From NCBI GenBank assembly GCA_900469615.1, contig UBYA01000020.1, forward strand, positions 1 to 64,000: a stretch of DNA of 64,000 nucleotides, given 5' to 3'. Positions 1 to 7,709 of this stretch are shown here, one piece after another; positions within the stretch are counted from its first letter, which is position 1; each line of letters starts with the position of its first letter. A program made the translations under genes and the position numbers. The notes beneath the pieces were generated by a model, which searched no databases, had not been told where the DNA came from, and was given only the letters and a program-made list of their open reading frames with translations. Source of the stretch: Hyphomicrobiales bacterium. Lineage in GTDB: Bacteria > Pseudomonadota > Alphaproteobacteria > Rhizobiales > Rhizobiaceae.

Positions 1-60
1 AAAGCACGGCTTTGCCTATACAAGCGTCGGTAGACCCTCGAACGACGTCACGCTTTAGGG

Positions 61-112
61 CGTTTACGCATTCCGAACGGAAAACCGCTACGCACCTTTC
101 CTGGAAATGCTT
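61..112 (-). repeat. Dispersed intergenic repeat, copy 1
   Basis: Read on the minus strand, this stretch carries TTCCAGGAAAGGTGCGTAGC followed by a GGTTTTCCGTTCGGAATGCG block. It closely matches the plus-strand stretch at about 12161-12231 and more weakly 58601-58650. It lies in the non-coding leader before the epimerase gene. Short shared blocks of this type are common between rhizobial genes; no function is known to me. Confidence 0.6.
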
Positions 113-129
113 CAAGCAAAGGCCGATCC

Positions 130-1134
130 ATGCGCTACCTCATCACCGGCACGGCCGGCTTTATCGGATTCCACCTTGCCAGGCGGCTGCTCGACGAGGG
201 CCATTTCGTGGTCGGCTTCGACGGCATGACGCCCTATTATGACGTCAGGCTCAAGGAAAAGCGCACCGCCATCCTCGCCCGCTCCAACGGCTTCAAGGCC
301 GTGACCGGCATGCTGGAGGACAAGGCGGCGCTGGATCGCGCAGCGGAACTCGCCGAGCCGGACGTGATCGTCCACCTCGCCGCCCAGGCCGGCGTGCGCT
401 ACAGCCTCGAAAATCCGCGGTCCTACGTCGATTCCAATCTCGTCGGCTCCTTCAACGTCCTCGAACTGGCGAGAAACCTGCAGCCGAAGCACCTGCTTTT
501 GGCCTCGACGTCCTCGGTCTACGGCGCCAACGAAAAGATCCCCTTTGCCGAAAGCGACAAGGCCGACGAGCAGATGACGATCTATGCCGCGACCAAGAAG
601 AGCATGGAACTGATGGCGCATAGTTACGCCCATCTTTTCCATGTGCCGACCACCGCCTTCCGCTTTTTCACGGTTTACGGCCCCTGGGGCCGGCCGGACA
701 TGGCGCTGTTCAAGTTCGTCGACGCCATCCGCAACGACAGGCCGATCGAAATCTACGGCGAAGGCAAGATGAGCCGCGATTTCACCTATATCGACGATCT
801 CGTCGAAGGCATCGTCCGCCTCATCAACGTCATACCCTCGGAGGAGAACCGGGTGGTATCGGATACGATCATCGATACCCTGTCGAAAAATGCGCCCTTC
901 CGCGTCGTCAATATCGGCGGCGGCCAACCGGTGGGCCTGATGAGCTTCGTCGAGACCATCGAAACGATGCTCGGCAAGAAGGCGATCCGCAAGATGCTGC
1001 CGATGCAGCCCGGCGACGTGCACAACACCTATGCCGTGCCGGACCTGCTGGTAGCGCTGACCGGCTTCAAGCCGGGTATCGAGGTGGAAGAAGGCGTGCG
1101 CCGCTTCGTCGAATGGTATCAGGAAAATTATTGA
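130..1134 (+). CDS. NAD-dependent epimerase, UDP-glucuronate 4-epimerase-like
   Basis: Extended short-chain dehydrogenase of 334 residues. The NAD-binding GTAGFIG loop is at residues 7-13, the ASTSSVYG strand at about 125-132, and the catalytic Tyr152/Lys156 pair in YAATK. The length and the [16 protein letters not shown] stretch resemble UDP-glucuronate 4-epimerases (LpsL/CapI type), which make UDP-galacturonate for lipopolysaccharide or exopolysaccharide. The enzyme should be cytosolic. No polysaccharide gene is visible on either side, because the upstream neighbour lies outside the window. Other UDP-hexose epimerases of the same family are possible. The ATG follows a purine-rich AAGCAAAGG stretch. 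Confidence 0.85.
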   Translation: MRYLITGTAGFIGFHLARRLLDEGHFVVGFDGMTPYYDVRLKEKRTAILARSNGFKAVTGMLEDKAALDRAAELAEPDVIVHLAAQAGVRYSLENPRSYVDSNLVGSFNVLELARNLQPKHLLLASTSSVYGANEKIPFAESDKADEQMTIYAATKKSMELMAHSYAHLFHVPTTAFRFFTVYGPWGRPDMALFKFVDAIRNDRPIEIYGEGKMSRDFTYIDDLVEGIVRLINVIPSEENRVVSDTIIDTLSKNAPFRVVNIGGGQPVGLMSFVETIETMLGKKAIRKMLPMQPGDVHNTYAVPDLLVALTGFKPGIEVEEGVRRFVEWYQENY

Positions 1135-1146
1135 GGAAACCGGTGC

Positions 1147-1169
1147 CGGCAGGGTGGCAGGCCCTGCCG
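1147..1169 (+). terminator. GC-rich hairpin between convergent genes
   Basis: CGGCAGGG and CCCTGCCG form a perfect 8-bp stem with a 7-nt loop just after the epimerase stop codon. There is no T-tract, so it may act as a weak or Rho-assisted terminator or only protect the mRNA 3' end. Confidence 0.4.
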
Positions 1170-1275
1170 AAATAGACGAGCCCCTGGCCGCCGTGGCGCC
1201 GGTTCCGACCATGCGGCGGCGAACCGTTCCGCAACCGGAGATTTTCCGCCGAAAAGGCGTCCGGGCGATCTGCCG

Positions 1276-2004
1276 TCAGGTTCTGGTCGAAATCAGAAGA
1301 AACATCGGCCGCTCGCGCTCGATCGCCCAATCCGGGTGAATGGCGAGATCCTCGTCGCTCGGCGACCATTCCTCGACATGAGCGATGGTGAAACCGGACC
1401 TGATCAACAGGTTGAGCGTCGTGCCCATCGTGCGATGCTGCTTGACGACACCCTCGGCGAGCCAGTTGGTCAGCCTTTTCCCTTCGATCTGATAGGCGCT
1501 GAGCGGCCAGATATTGCCGCCTTCGGCATCCGCCTGCCATTCAGGCTGTCGCGGCGCCATGTAGATCGGATGCTCGATCGAGAAGATCAACCGGCCACCC
1601 GGCTTCAGCGCCTGACGGATCGTCGACAGCAGCCCGGCAAAGCCCTCGATATAGTGGAAAGCAAGGGAGCTGTAGACGAGATCGAAGCCAGCCTTCGGAA
1701 GCTGGAGCCTTTCCAGATCGGCCCTGTCATAGCGAATGCGCGCATCCGCCGTCTGCGCGCGGGCGCGCTCCAGCATTTTCTCCGAAACATCCAGTCCCAA
1801 GACGCTGGCGGCGCCCTGCTCGGCGGCCCAACGGCAGTACCATCCAAAGCCGCAGCCGAGATCCACGACGTCGAGACCGTGCATGTCCGGCATCAAGGCC
1901 CGTATCGCCGGCCATTCCGCCGCACCTGCCAGCCCATCGACCGAGCGCTGCAGGCGGCTATAACCCTCGAAGAAGCCCGGATCGTCATAGATGTTTTGCG
2001 TCAT
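1276..2004 (-). CDS. Class I SAM-dependent methyltransferase
   Basis: A 242-residue Rossmann-type methyltransferase. SAM motif I (VVDLGCGFG) is at residues 47-55, followed by an acidic end of strand 2 (LGLDVSEKML) and a post-motif region with YSSLAFHYI. It fits the UbiE/Methyltransf_11 group of small-molecule methyltransferases; the substrate cannot be read from the sequence. It is the last gene of a same-strand run behind the EamA transporter and the RidA-like gene, 67 bp from the latter. A GGAGACGAAC ribosome site precedes the ATG. Cytosolic. Confidence 0.8.
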   Translation of the reverse strand: MTQNIYDDPGFFEGYSRLQRSVDGLAGAAEWPAIRALMPDMHGLDVVDLGCGFGWYCRWAAEQGAASVLGLDVSEKMLERARAQTADARIRYDRADLERLQLPKAGFDLVYSSLAFHYIEGFAGLLSTIRQALKPGGRLIFSIEHPIYMAPRQPEWQADAEGGNIWPLSAYQIEGKRLTNWLAEGVVKQHRTMGTTLNLLIRSGFTIAHVEEWSPSDEDLAIHPDWAIERERPMFLLISTRT

Positions 2005-2071
2005 GTTCGTCTCCTGCAGATCGGCAGTGCCGATCCGGCAGCGCTGAATTGAGAGGTCCTGACCGCCGGGA

Positions 2072-2461
2072 TTACATCACCTTCGCCGCCGTCACCTCGA
2101 CCTCTACCAGAAACTCGGCTCGGGTAAACCCGCCAACGATCAGCAGCGTGGAAACCGGTTTGGGATCGAGAATATAGCGGTCGCGCACGGCCATATAGGC
2201 CGGAAAATCTTCGCGCGTGGTGACGAAGCCGGAAATGCGGATGACATCGGCAAAGCTCATTCCGGCATCGTCGAGAATGGCCTTGATCGCTTCGAAGCAC
2301 ATCTCGGCCTGCGCCGTAACGTCAGCCGGAATACGGTCGTCGAGACCAATGCCGAGCTGGCCGGATGTGACCAGAAGACTGGCGCCCGGCGGCACCAGCA
2401 GCCCGTGATTGTAGTTGCCGAAAGGGCGGCGAACGGATGGCGGATTGAATACCTTTTTCAT
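2072..2461 (-). CDS. RidA (YjgF/YER057c/UK114) family protein
   Basis: A 129-residue single-domain protein with the RidA fold pattern: an N-terminal GNYNHGLLVPPG segment, central ASLLVTSGQLG, and a C-terminal LVEVEVTA strand. RidA proteins hydrolyse reactive enamine/imine intermediates of PLP enzymes. The arginine of the canonical PARS motif that binds the substrate carboxylate appears replaced here (PVST), so this looks like one of the Arg-lacking Rid subfamilies rather than a proven deaminase. It lies between the EamA exporter and a methyltransferase on the same strand, probably one transcript. Its partner metabolite is unknown. Confidence 0.8.
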   Translation of the reverse strand: MKKVFNPPSVRRPFGNYNHGLLVPPGASLLVTSGQLGIGLDDRIPADVTAQAEMCFEAIKAILDDAGMSFADVIRISGFVTTREDFPAYMAVRDRYILDPKPVSTLLIVGGFTRAEFLVEVEVTAAKVM

Positions 2462-2522
2462 CGATACCGACTCCTGATGACCGCGTCGATTTCAGCATTT
2501 TGAGACGAAAGGGGCAAGACGC

Positions 2523-3419
2523 TCAATGCGCCCGCGCCGAGGTCACGGCGCGATTCCGCCGTACTTCCAACAGGATATGCCCGAAAAGCGCGGCCAGGAC
2601 GATTGGGCCGCCGACCAAGGTCGCCGCCGAAGGGCGTTCGGCAAAGACCATCCAGACCCAAAGCGGCGTCAGCGGCACCTCGAGCGCCGTCAGCAGTGCC
2701 GCGTCTGATGCCGGAAGCAGCCGGGAACCGAAGGTATAGAGGCTGAGACCCATCGCATTCTGCACGATGCCGAAAGTGACGATCAGGCCGAAATCCTGGC
2801 CCGAGATCGAAAGCGGCGAAGCGAACCAGAATGTAACGAAGGAGCACAGCCAGGCGGACAGCGCCATGGCCGGCAGCATGGGCACACTGCGATGCCGGCG
2901 CATAATGACGGCAAGCGCGGCGACGGTCAGCGTCATGACGGCCGCAAGCCCTTTGCCGAGCCAGCTGCCGCCATCGCCCGAATGGCCCGAAAGCATGACG
3001 AGCACGCCGGCGAAAGCGATGCCGCTGGCAATCAGCGTCCTCATATTCGGCCGCTCGCCGATGAACAGAAATGCGACGCCCGCGGTGACGAAGGGCACGG
3101 TCGCATAGATGACCATGGCATCGGCAACCGAGGTATAATAGATCGAGCCGATGCCGCTGATCATGGATGCGGTGGAAAAGATCGTCGCCGCCAGCGAAGG
3201 CCCGCGCATGGAGCGCAGGATGCGGAAGGCGTTGCGGCGCTCGATGTAGAAAAACAGCACGAAGACACCGAGACCGGAGACGATTCCGCGACAGAACAGG
3301 ATGGTCATGAGATCGGCATGGATCGCCCGCACGAAAAGACCGGATGTCGACCACGCCAGTGCCGAAAGCGCAACGTAGATCACGCCGAGCCTGTATTGTT
3401 GCTGTTCCGCCAGCGTCAC
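2523..3419 (-). CDS. EamA/DMT family transporter
   Basis: A predicted inner-membrane protein of 298 residues with about ten hydrophobic helices and the two-fold repeat of drug/metabolite exporters (first repeat begins LGVIYVALSALAWSTSG). I prefer the GTG at 3419 because the family usually starts a few residues before the first helix and a GGGG purine stretch lies upstream. The frame stays open to 3617, but the extra 66 residues do not look like family sequence. It heads the same-strand group with the RidA-like protein and methyltransferase. Substrates of such exporters are often amino acids or metabolites and cannot be assigned here. Confidence 0.8.
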   Translation of the reverse strand: MTLAEQQQYRLGVIYVALSALAWSTSGLFVRAIHADLMTILFCRGIVSGLGVFVLFFYIERRNAFRILRSMRGPSLAATIFSTASMISGIGSIYYTSVADAMVIYATVPFVTAGVAFLFIGERPNMRTLIASGIAFAGVLVMLSGHSGDGGSWLGKGLAAVMTLTVAALAVIMRRHRSVPMLPAMALSAWLCSFVTFWFASPLSISGQDFGLIVTFGIVQNAMGLSLYTFGSRLLPASDAALLTALEVPLTPLWVWMVFAERPSAATLVGGPIVLAALFGHILLEVRRNRAVTSARAH

Positions 3420-3666
3420 GATGAATCCCCCGCCCCTTGGTGGCAGATCATTAGCGGGCGGCATCAAGGCCCACAAGCCAAGCTTGCGTCGCGGCTTGTC
3501 GCTGATGCGGGAAGATGGCGAGGGTTGCAGGAAGGCCACGGCCAACCCCTGCTCGCATGTGCATGACATGCCTCCGCGGCCGGCCCATGTTGGCAAGATC
3601 ATATCGATCTTGCACATATTTGTGATCTCTCTAGGGTTCCGCGCAGCCCGGTCGAAGGAGAATCAG

Positions 3667-4092
3667 TTGCGCCTGCTGTCCGCCACGTTGTTCGCCTGCG
3701 GCTGCGTCAGCCTGGTCGACGGTCCATTGTGGCCGCCGGCGCAAACCTATGTCGACAAAACGGTGCAATGCAGCCAAAGCAGCAATCCCGCCCGCTGCGA
3801 GCATACGCGCGATAGCTGGAAGGTCGATTACGAGGAGGCAATCGCAGGCGGGTATCGCGCGCAGAAGCATGTCGCCTTATGCCTGAGCACCGGTTGCGAC
3901 GCGGCGATCCAGCCCGACAGGATGCTCGGCTGCGCCTGGCGCATGGTCATTGCGGAAGCCAACCACGCTCAACCAGGCAGCACGGATTTTACAAATCTCA
4001 ACCGCTTCTGCGGAACGGATTATATCGACGAGAAGGCAAAATTCGCGGCCGCCTCGCAAGCCAAGGCAATGCTGCGGCTGATCGGCAAATAG
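3667..4092 (+). CDS. Small Cys-rich putative lipoprotein, unknown function
   Basis: I do not recognise this 141-residue protein. A TTG start at 3667 is chosen because GAAGGAG lies 6 nt upstream. From there it begins LRLLSATLFACGCVSL, a short hydrophobic leader with a lipobox-like LFAC. The rest is soluble with further Cys residues (VQCSQ, ARCEH, ALCLSTGCD, LGCAW, RFCGTD), suggesting disulfides in the periplasm. The spacing resembles Sel1-like secreted proteins only loosely. It is alone on the plus strand between two minus-strand genes and ends at an imperfect hairpin. The open frame extends back to 3421, but that part overlaps the start of the EamA gene and has no good start signal. Confidence 0.6.
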   Translation: MRLLSATLFACGCVSLVDGPLWPPAQTYVDKTVQCSQSSNPARCEHTRDSWKVDYEEAIAGGYRAQKHVALCLSTGCDAAIQPDRMLGCAWRMVIAEANHAQPGSTDFTNLNRFCGTDYIDEKAKFAAASQAKAMLRLIGK

Positions 4093-4129
4093 CGGACCAC
4101 GCGCCGGAGATCTTCCGCCGCATGGTCCG
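4093..4129. terminator. Imperfect hairpin between convergent genes
   Basis: CGGACCA (4093-4099) pairs with TGGTCCG (4123-4129), with an inner CGGA/TCCG stem around GATC. It sits between the lipoprotein gene and the esterase gene, whose stop codons face each other, so it could serve both strands. A GTCGTTATTCTT stretch follows on the plus strand. Confidence 0.5.
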
Positions 4130-4143
4130 GTCGTTATTCTTGC

Positions 4144-4755
4144 TCACGCATAGGGCGCAAGGAAGGTGCGAATGGCCTCGATCTCGCCGGGACGAATATC
4201 ATGGCCGCCCGGATGCCAGTCGAGCGTCACCTCGGCACCCTGCACCGTAAAATAATCGGCCAGCGCCTTGGTCACAGGCGCGGGCGCGATCGGGTCGCGC
4301 TCGCCGGCCGTGATCAAGACGCGCTTGCCCTCCAGCCTGGCATTGGCCTTCGGCTCGAACGGGATGAGCGGATGCATCAGCACAGAGGCGTCGAACAGAT
4401 CGCCATGCTCGATCAGAACGTTGGCAAGGATGTTCGCACCGTTGGAAAAGCCGAGGCCAAGCACCTGCGATGCACCGTACTGCGCCGCCAGTTCCGAAAC
4501 ATAGGCCGCCATCTTTTCCGTCGCCCGGGCAAGATCGGCCATGTCGTAGACGCCCTCGCCGCTCCGGCGGAAGAATCGCGCCGCGCCATGTTCCGAGACA
4601 TCGCCGCGCGGCGACACGATGGTCGCCTCGGGCAGCAGCCGGGCGGCGAAATCGAAAAACTGGTTCTCGTCGCCGCCGGTGCCGTGGAACGTGAAGAGAA
4701 TGGGCTTTCCGGCTGCGCCGGCCTTCAGCCGGTGTACGTAACTCGTATCCGTCAT
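4144..4755 (-). CDS. Alpha/beta hydrolase, MhqD-like carboxylesterase
   Basis: A 203-residue phospholipase/carboxylesterase-family hydrolase. The nucleophile elbow GFSNG places Ser104. Asp154 (GERDPIAP) and His185 (PGGHD) complete the triad, and HGTGGDE at 24-30 supplies the oxyanion hole. It lies 16 bp downstream of a ring-cleaving dioxygenase gene of the MhqO type and should be co-transcribed. In Firmicutes MhqD-type hydrolases are paired with MhqO-type dioxygenases in the response to hydroquinones, so a role in aromatic/quinone detoxification is inferred. Cytosolic; exact substrate unknown. Confidence 0.8.
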   Translation of the reverse strand: MTDTSYVHRLKAGAAGKPILFTFHGTGGDENQFFDFAARLLPEATIVSPRGDVSEHGAARFFRRSGEGVYDMADLARATEKMAAYVSELAAQYGASQVLGLGFSNGANILANVLIEHGDLFDASVLMHPLIPFEPKANARLEGKRVLITAGERDPIAPAPVTKALADYFTVQGAEVTLDWHPGGHDIRPGEIEAIRTFLAPYA

Positions 4756-4771
4756 GATGTCCTCTCCTGGA

Positions 4772-5704
4772 TTAGCCTTCCAGCGGTTCGAGGTGCTGCT
4801 CGATCAGGCCGCGCAGATGCGCATGCTGCTCGGGCAGTTTCAGCGCCTCGCCGAGATGAGCGGTATCCTCGTCGCGGTCGAAGCCGGGTTCGTTGGTGGC
4901 GACTTCGAACAGCACGCCACCCGGCGTGCGGAAGTAGATCGCCCAGAAATAATCGCGGTCGATGACCGGCGTCACCTGGTAGCCCGTATCCATCAGCGCC
5001 TTGCGAACTTCGAGCTGCTTTGCGCGGTTCTCGACGGCAAAGGCGACATGGTGGACGGAGCCCGCACCCGGAAGCGCACGGTTGATGTTCGGCATGGTTT
5101 CGAGGTCGACATAGTCGGCACCGTTGCCGCCGGGAATGGCAAGCCGCTTGATGCCTTCATGCGTATCGACCACCTCGTAGCCCATATATTTCAGCAGTTC
5201 GGCCGTGGCGCCCTCGTCCCGCAGCCGCATGGCGACGGAATGAAAGCCCCTGATGGCATGCTCGGCATCGACGCCGCCATGGGTCCAGGGAAGGCGCTTG
5301 TCGTCCCTGACCTCGACGAGAGCGAAGCCATCGCCGTCCGGACCGGAAAAATGCAGGCGCTTCTGGCCGAAGGATTCGTCGGCCTTCAGGCCCTCGACGC
5401 CATGCTGGCCAAGCCGCTCGGTCCAATAGCCGATGGCACCCTGCGGAACGGAGTAAACCGTGTTGCCGACCTCTCCGGTGCCCGGCCGGCCGCGTGCCAT
5501 CTTCGGGAACGGGAAGTAGGTCATGATCGTGCCTGGCGTGCCGATTTCGTCGCCATAGTAAAGATGGTAGACATCGGGCGCGTCGAAATTCACGGTTTTC
5601 TTGACGCGGCGCAGGCCGAGCGTATCCGTGAAAAACTTGTTGTTGGTGCGGGCGTCTTCCGCCATCGAGGTAACGTGGTGAAGACCTTTGATCTGGTTGA
5701 GCAT
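4772..5704 (-). CDS. Ring-cleaving dioxygenase, MhqO-like (VOC superfamily)
   Basis: A 310-residue extradiol-type dioxygenase made of two vicinal-oxygen-chelate modules. GLHHVTS near residue 8, GFHSVAMRL near 154 and SVHHVAF near 214 are candidate metal-ligand positions. Length and motifs match the MhqO/LinE group that opens hydroquinone or catechol rings using Fe(II). It forms a two-gene unit with the downstream MhqD-like esterase. A strong inverted repeat at 5817-5840 lies in its upstream region and may be an operator, but no regulator gene is adjacent. The exact aromatic substrate is inferred only from the family. Confidence 0.8.
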   Translation of the reverse strand: MLNQIKGLHHVTSMAEDARTNNKFFTDTLGLRRVKKTVNFDAPDVYHLYYGDEIGTPGTIMTYFPFPKMARGRPGTGEVGNTVYSVPQGAIGYWTERLGQHGVEGLKADESFGQKRLHFSGPDGDGFALVEVRDDKRLPWTHGGVDAEHAIRGFHSVAMRLRDEGATAELLKYMGYEVVDTHEGIKRLAIPGGNGADYVDLETMPNINRALPGAGSVHHVAFAVENRAKQLEVRKALMDTGYQVTPVIDRDYFWAIYFRTPGGVLFEVATNEPGFDRDEDTAHLGEALKLPEQHAHLRGLIEQHLEPLEG

Positions 5705-5816
5705 CTCTAACCCCTTTTCTGCGCCTGCACCGGCAGGCGTCTCTCATGGGCAGAAGATGGTCTTGCGGGCCCTGTTTCGATAGCCCCCAATAGCCAAACG
5801 GATTGTCTTCGATAAG

Positions 5817-5840
5817 TGAACGATAAATTCGGATCGTTCA
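5817..5840. promoter_or_regulatory. Inverted repeat upstream of the quinone-detoxification pair
   Basis: TGAACGAT (5817-5824) and ATCGTTCA (5833-5840) are perfect 8-bp arms separated by 8 nt. They lie about 115 bp before the dioxygenase start, and CGATAAG occurs on both outer sides. The symmetry suggests a dimeric regulator site. The region is AT-richer than the surrounding genes. Confidence 0.55.
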
Positions 5841-5871
5841 ACGATAAGCAATGGAATATGAGACCAGCATC

Positions 5872-6573
5872 TCACGGCGCGTCCGGATTGCTCGGCAGGG
5901 CCCAGTCGATCGGTTCCCTGCCGTGCTCGACCAGATAGGCATTGGCCTTGGAAAAATGCCGGCAGCCGAGAAAGCCGTTATGAGCGGACAGCGGCGAAGG
6001 ATGTGCCGCCTTCAGCACCAGATGGCGTTCGGTATCGACAAAGGCGGCCTTCTTCTGTGCGTAGGAGCCCCAGAGCATGAAGACGACGCCATCGCATTCG
6101 TCGTTGACGTGGCGGATGACAGCGTCGGTAAAACGTTCCCAGCCCTTGCCCTGGTGCGACGCTGCCTGCGATTCCTGGACCGTCAGCACGCTGTTGAGCA
6201 AGAGCACACCCTGTTTCGCCCAGCTTTCCAGGAAACCGTGCCGTGCTGGCGGAATGCCGAGATCGGTTTCCAGCTCCTTGTAGATATTGACCAGCGACGG
6301 CGGAATGCGCACGCCGGGGCGCACGCTGAAGCAGAGTCCATGTGCCTGCCCGAAGCCATGATAGGGATCCTGCCCGAGGATGACGACCTGTACCTCATCG
6401 AGCGGGGTCAGATCCAAGGCGCGGAAATACTCGCTGCCGCGCGGAAAGATCACCTTGCCGCGCTGCTTTTCCTCGACAAGAAACGCCTTGAGCTGCTGCA
6501 TGTAGGGGCTTTCGAACTCCTGCGACAGCGCCTCTTTCCAGCTTTCCTCAAGCTTGATGTTCGCCTCCGCCAT
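5872..6573 (-). CDS. ung: Uracil-DNA glycosylase (family 1)
   Basis: Family-1 UDG of 233 residues, close to the usual 220-230. The water-activating loop GQDPYHG puts the catalytic Asp at residue 69. The uracil-binding loop and the C-terminal [14 protein letters not shown] leucine-loop motif are intact. It removes uracil from DNA in the base-excision repair pathway. It stands between the orphan low-GC gene and the dioxygenase/esterase pair, all on the minus strand but with gaps over 100 bp, so probably its own transcript. The ATG start is supported by family N-terminal length. Confidence 0.96.
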   Translation of the reverse strand: MAEANIKLEESWKEALSQEFESPYMQQLKAFLVEEKQRGKVIFPRGSEYFRALDLTPLDEVQVVILGQDPYHGFGQAHGLCFSVRPGVRIPPSLVNIYKELETDLGIPPARHGFLESWAKQGVLLLNSVLTVQESQAASHQGKGWERFTDAVIRHVNDECDGVVFMLWGSYAQKKAAFVDTERHLVLKAAHPSPLSAHNGFLGCRHFSKANAYLVEHGREPIDWALPSNPDAP

Positions 6574-6688
6574 CGTCTTTCGCCTCCGTTCGTTGTCAGC
6601 ATGCCGATTGAGGATGAAAGCGGCGACGTGTCAAGGAGATGGCGGACGCCGCGGTAGGGAGATCACAGGTTTTGAAGGGAAGGTGGTT

Positions 6689-7522
6689 TCAAGTCCGCAA
6701 GATCGTCTTAAATGCCCTAACGATTTTGAAACGCTTGTATCTACCATCTAGGGATACTGTGGGCACGCAGGCAATCTGAATTTCGCTAGGCAGTCTATTA
6801 ACATATTTGTCCAGACTGTAGCTCAAGGCGGCATATGTATCAGAATCTAAGCCTTTGGGGGCATAGAAGCGCACTGTCTTACCTACATCTGGCAGATAAG
6901 CACTCCCGTTACCAGAGTTTGCGTTATACGCTCCAACGCTAACTACCATCAGAGTTTCGTCGGTTAGGAAATCGGCATTAACATAATCTTTGGTCACTTG
7001 ATCGAGTTGCAAAAGAGACTTACGCTCCTGCTTCAGCTCCAATGTAGTGGCACCGTCTCCTATAACGGAATGGGCACGCCGCATCGAGGGTTCGATCTTG
7101 TCGATCAAAGCTTCCCTGTCACCTGAAGGAAGGAGATTCAATGTATCTTCTTCCCGTTTTAGAAGAGTCACGGTTAGTCCGCACACCTGTCTTATTGTGC
7201 TCGTTACAAGGCTATTAACGGCTTGGCTAGCAGTGCCTGCAATATAACTTCCTGCAACCGAAGTCAGAAACAAGCTATTTGGTTCCGTTAGGAAAACCCA
7301 AAGCTCCTGTATGTAACTGCCTTGGCGTGAAGGTGCCAAATAGATACGAACATCAGGCGATAGCTCGCCGCGAGTACGAATTTTACCAGTTGCGGCGTAG
7401 TGACTTATTAGTGCGAAAGTCCATGTCATCCCTTCGAGGGAAGTAGCTCCGCTGTGCGCAGGTAAACGGCTCTCAGATGCTGTTCCGCCATCGTAAACTA
7501 ACTCGTATTTTAACGTTTCCAT
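6689..7522 (-). CDS. Orphan low-GC protein of unknown function
   Basis: A 277-residue protein I cannot assign to a characterised family. It opens with a YDGGTASESRLPAHSGATSL segment. That pattern recalls a domain-of-unknown-function group in scattered bacterial accessory genes, but I cannot name it safely. No signal peptide is visible. A hydrophobic stretch around residues 85-110 (LFLTSVAGSYIAGTASQAV) could be a membrane or amphipathic segment, and residues 160-200 are helical and charged. Base composition is clearly lower in GC than all neighbours and codon choice differs (many TTA, ATA, AGA codons), so recent acquisition is likely. No transposase, integrase or repeat flanks it. Confidence 0.7.
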   Translation of the reverse strand: METLKYELVYDGGTASESRLPAHSGATSLEGMTWTFALISHYAATGKIRTRGELSPDVRIYLAPSRQGSYIQELWVFLTEPNSLFLTSVAGSYIAGTASQAVNSLVTSTIRQVCGLTVTLLKREEDTLNLLPSGDREALIDKIEPSMRRAHSVIGDGATTLELKQERKSLLQLDQVTKDYVNADFLTDETLMVVSVGAYNANSGNGSAYLPDVGKTVRFYAPKGLDSDTYAALSYSLDKYVNRLPSEIQIACVPTVSLDGRYKRFKIVRAFKTILRT

Positions 7523-7709
7523 TAACCAATCTCCGCCCTACCATCATGGTTGTAAAGCCACAGGGCGGAGTCAATACTCGCACCATCTTTGTTTTCCACC
7601 GAAACGATCATAAAGGAATATTATGCACTACTTTATATAGCCATAGACAAATTTATGATATTCGCCACAACTCCGCTTCATCCTATCCAGCACCACGCAC
7701 CCTCCATAA

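Noticed and set aside
6574-7709. A genomic island with ends around the low-GC gene
   Set aside because: No direct repeats, tRNA, integrase or transposase were found on either side; only the single gene has unusual composition.
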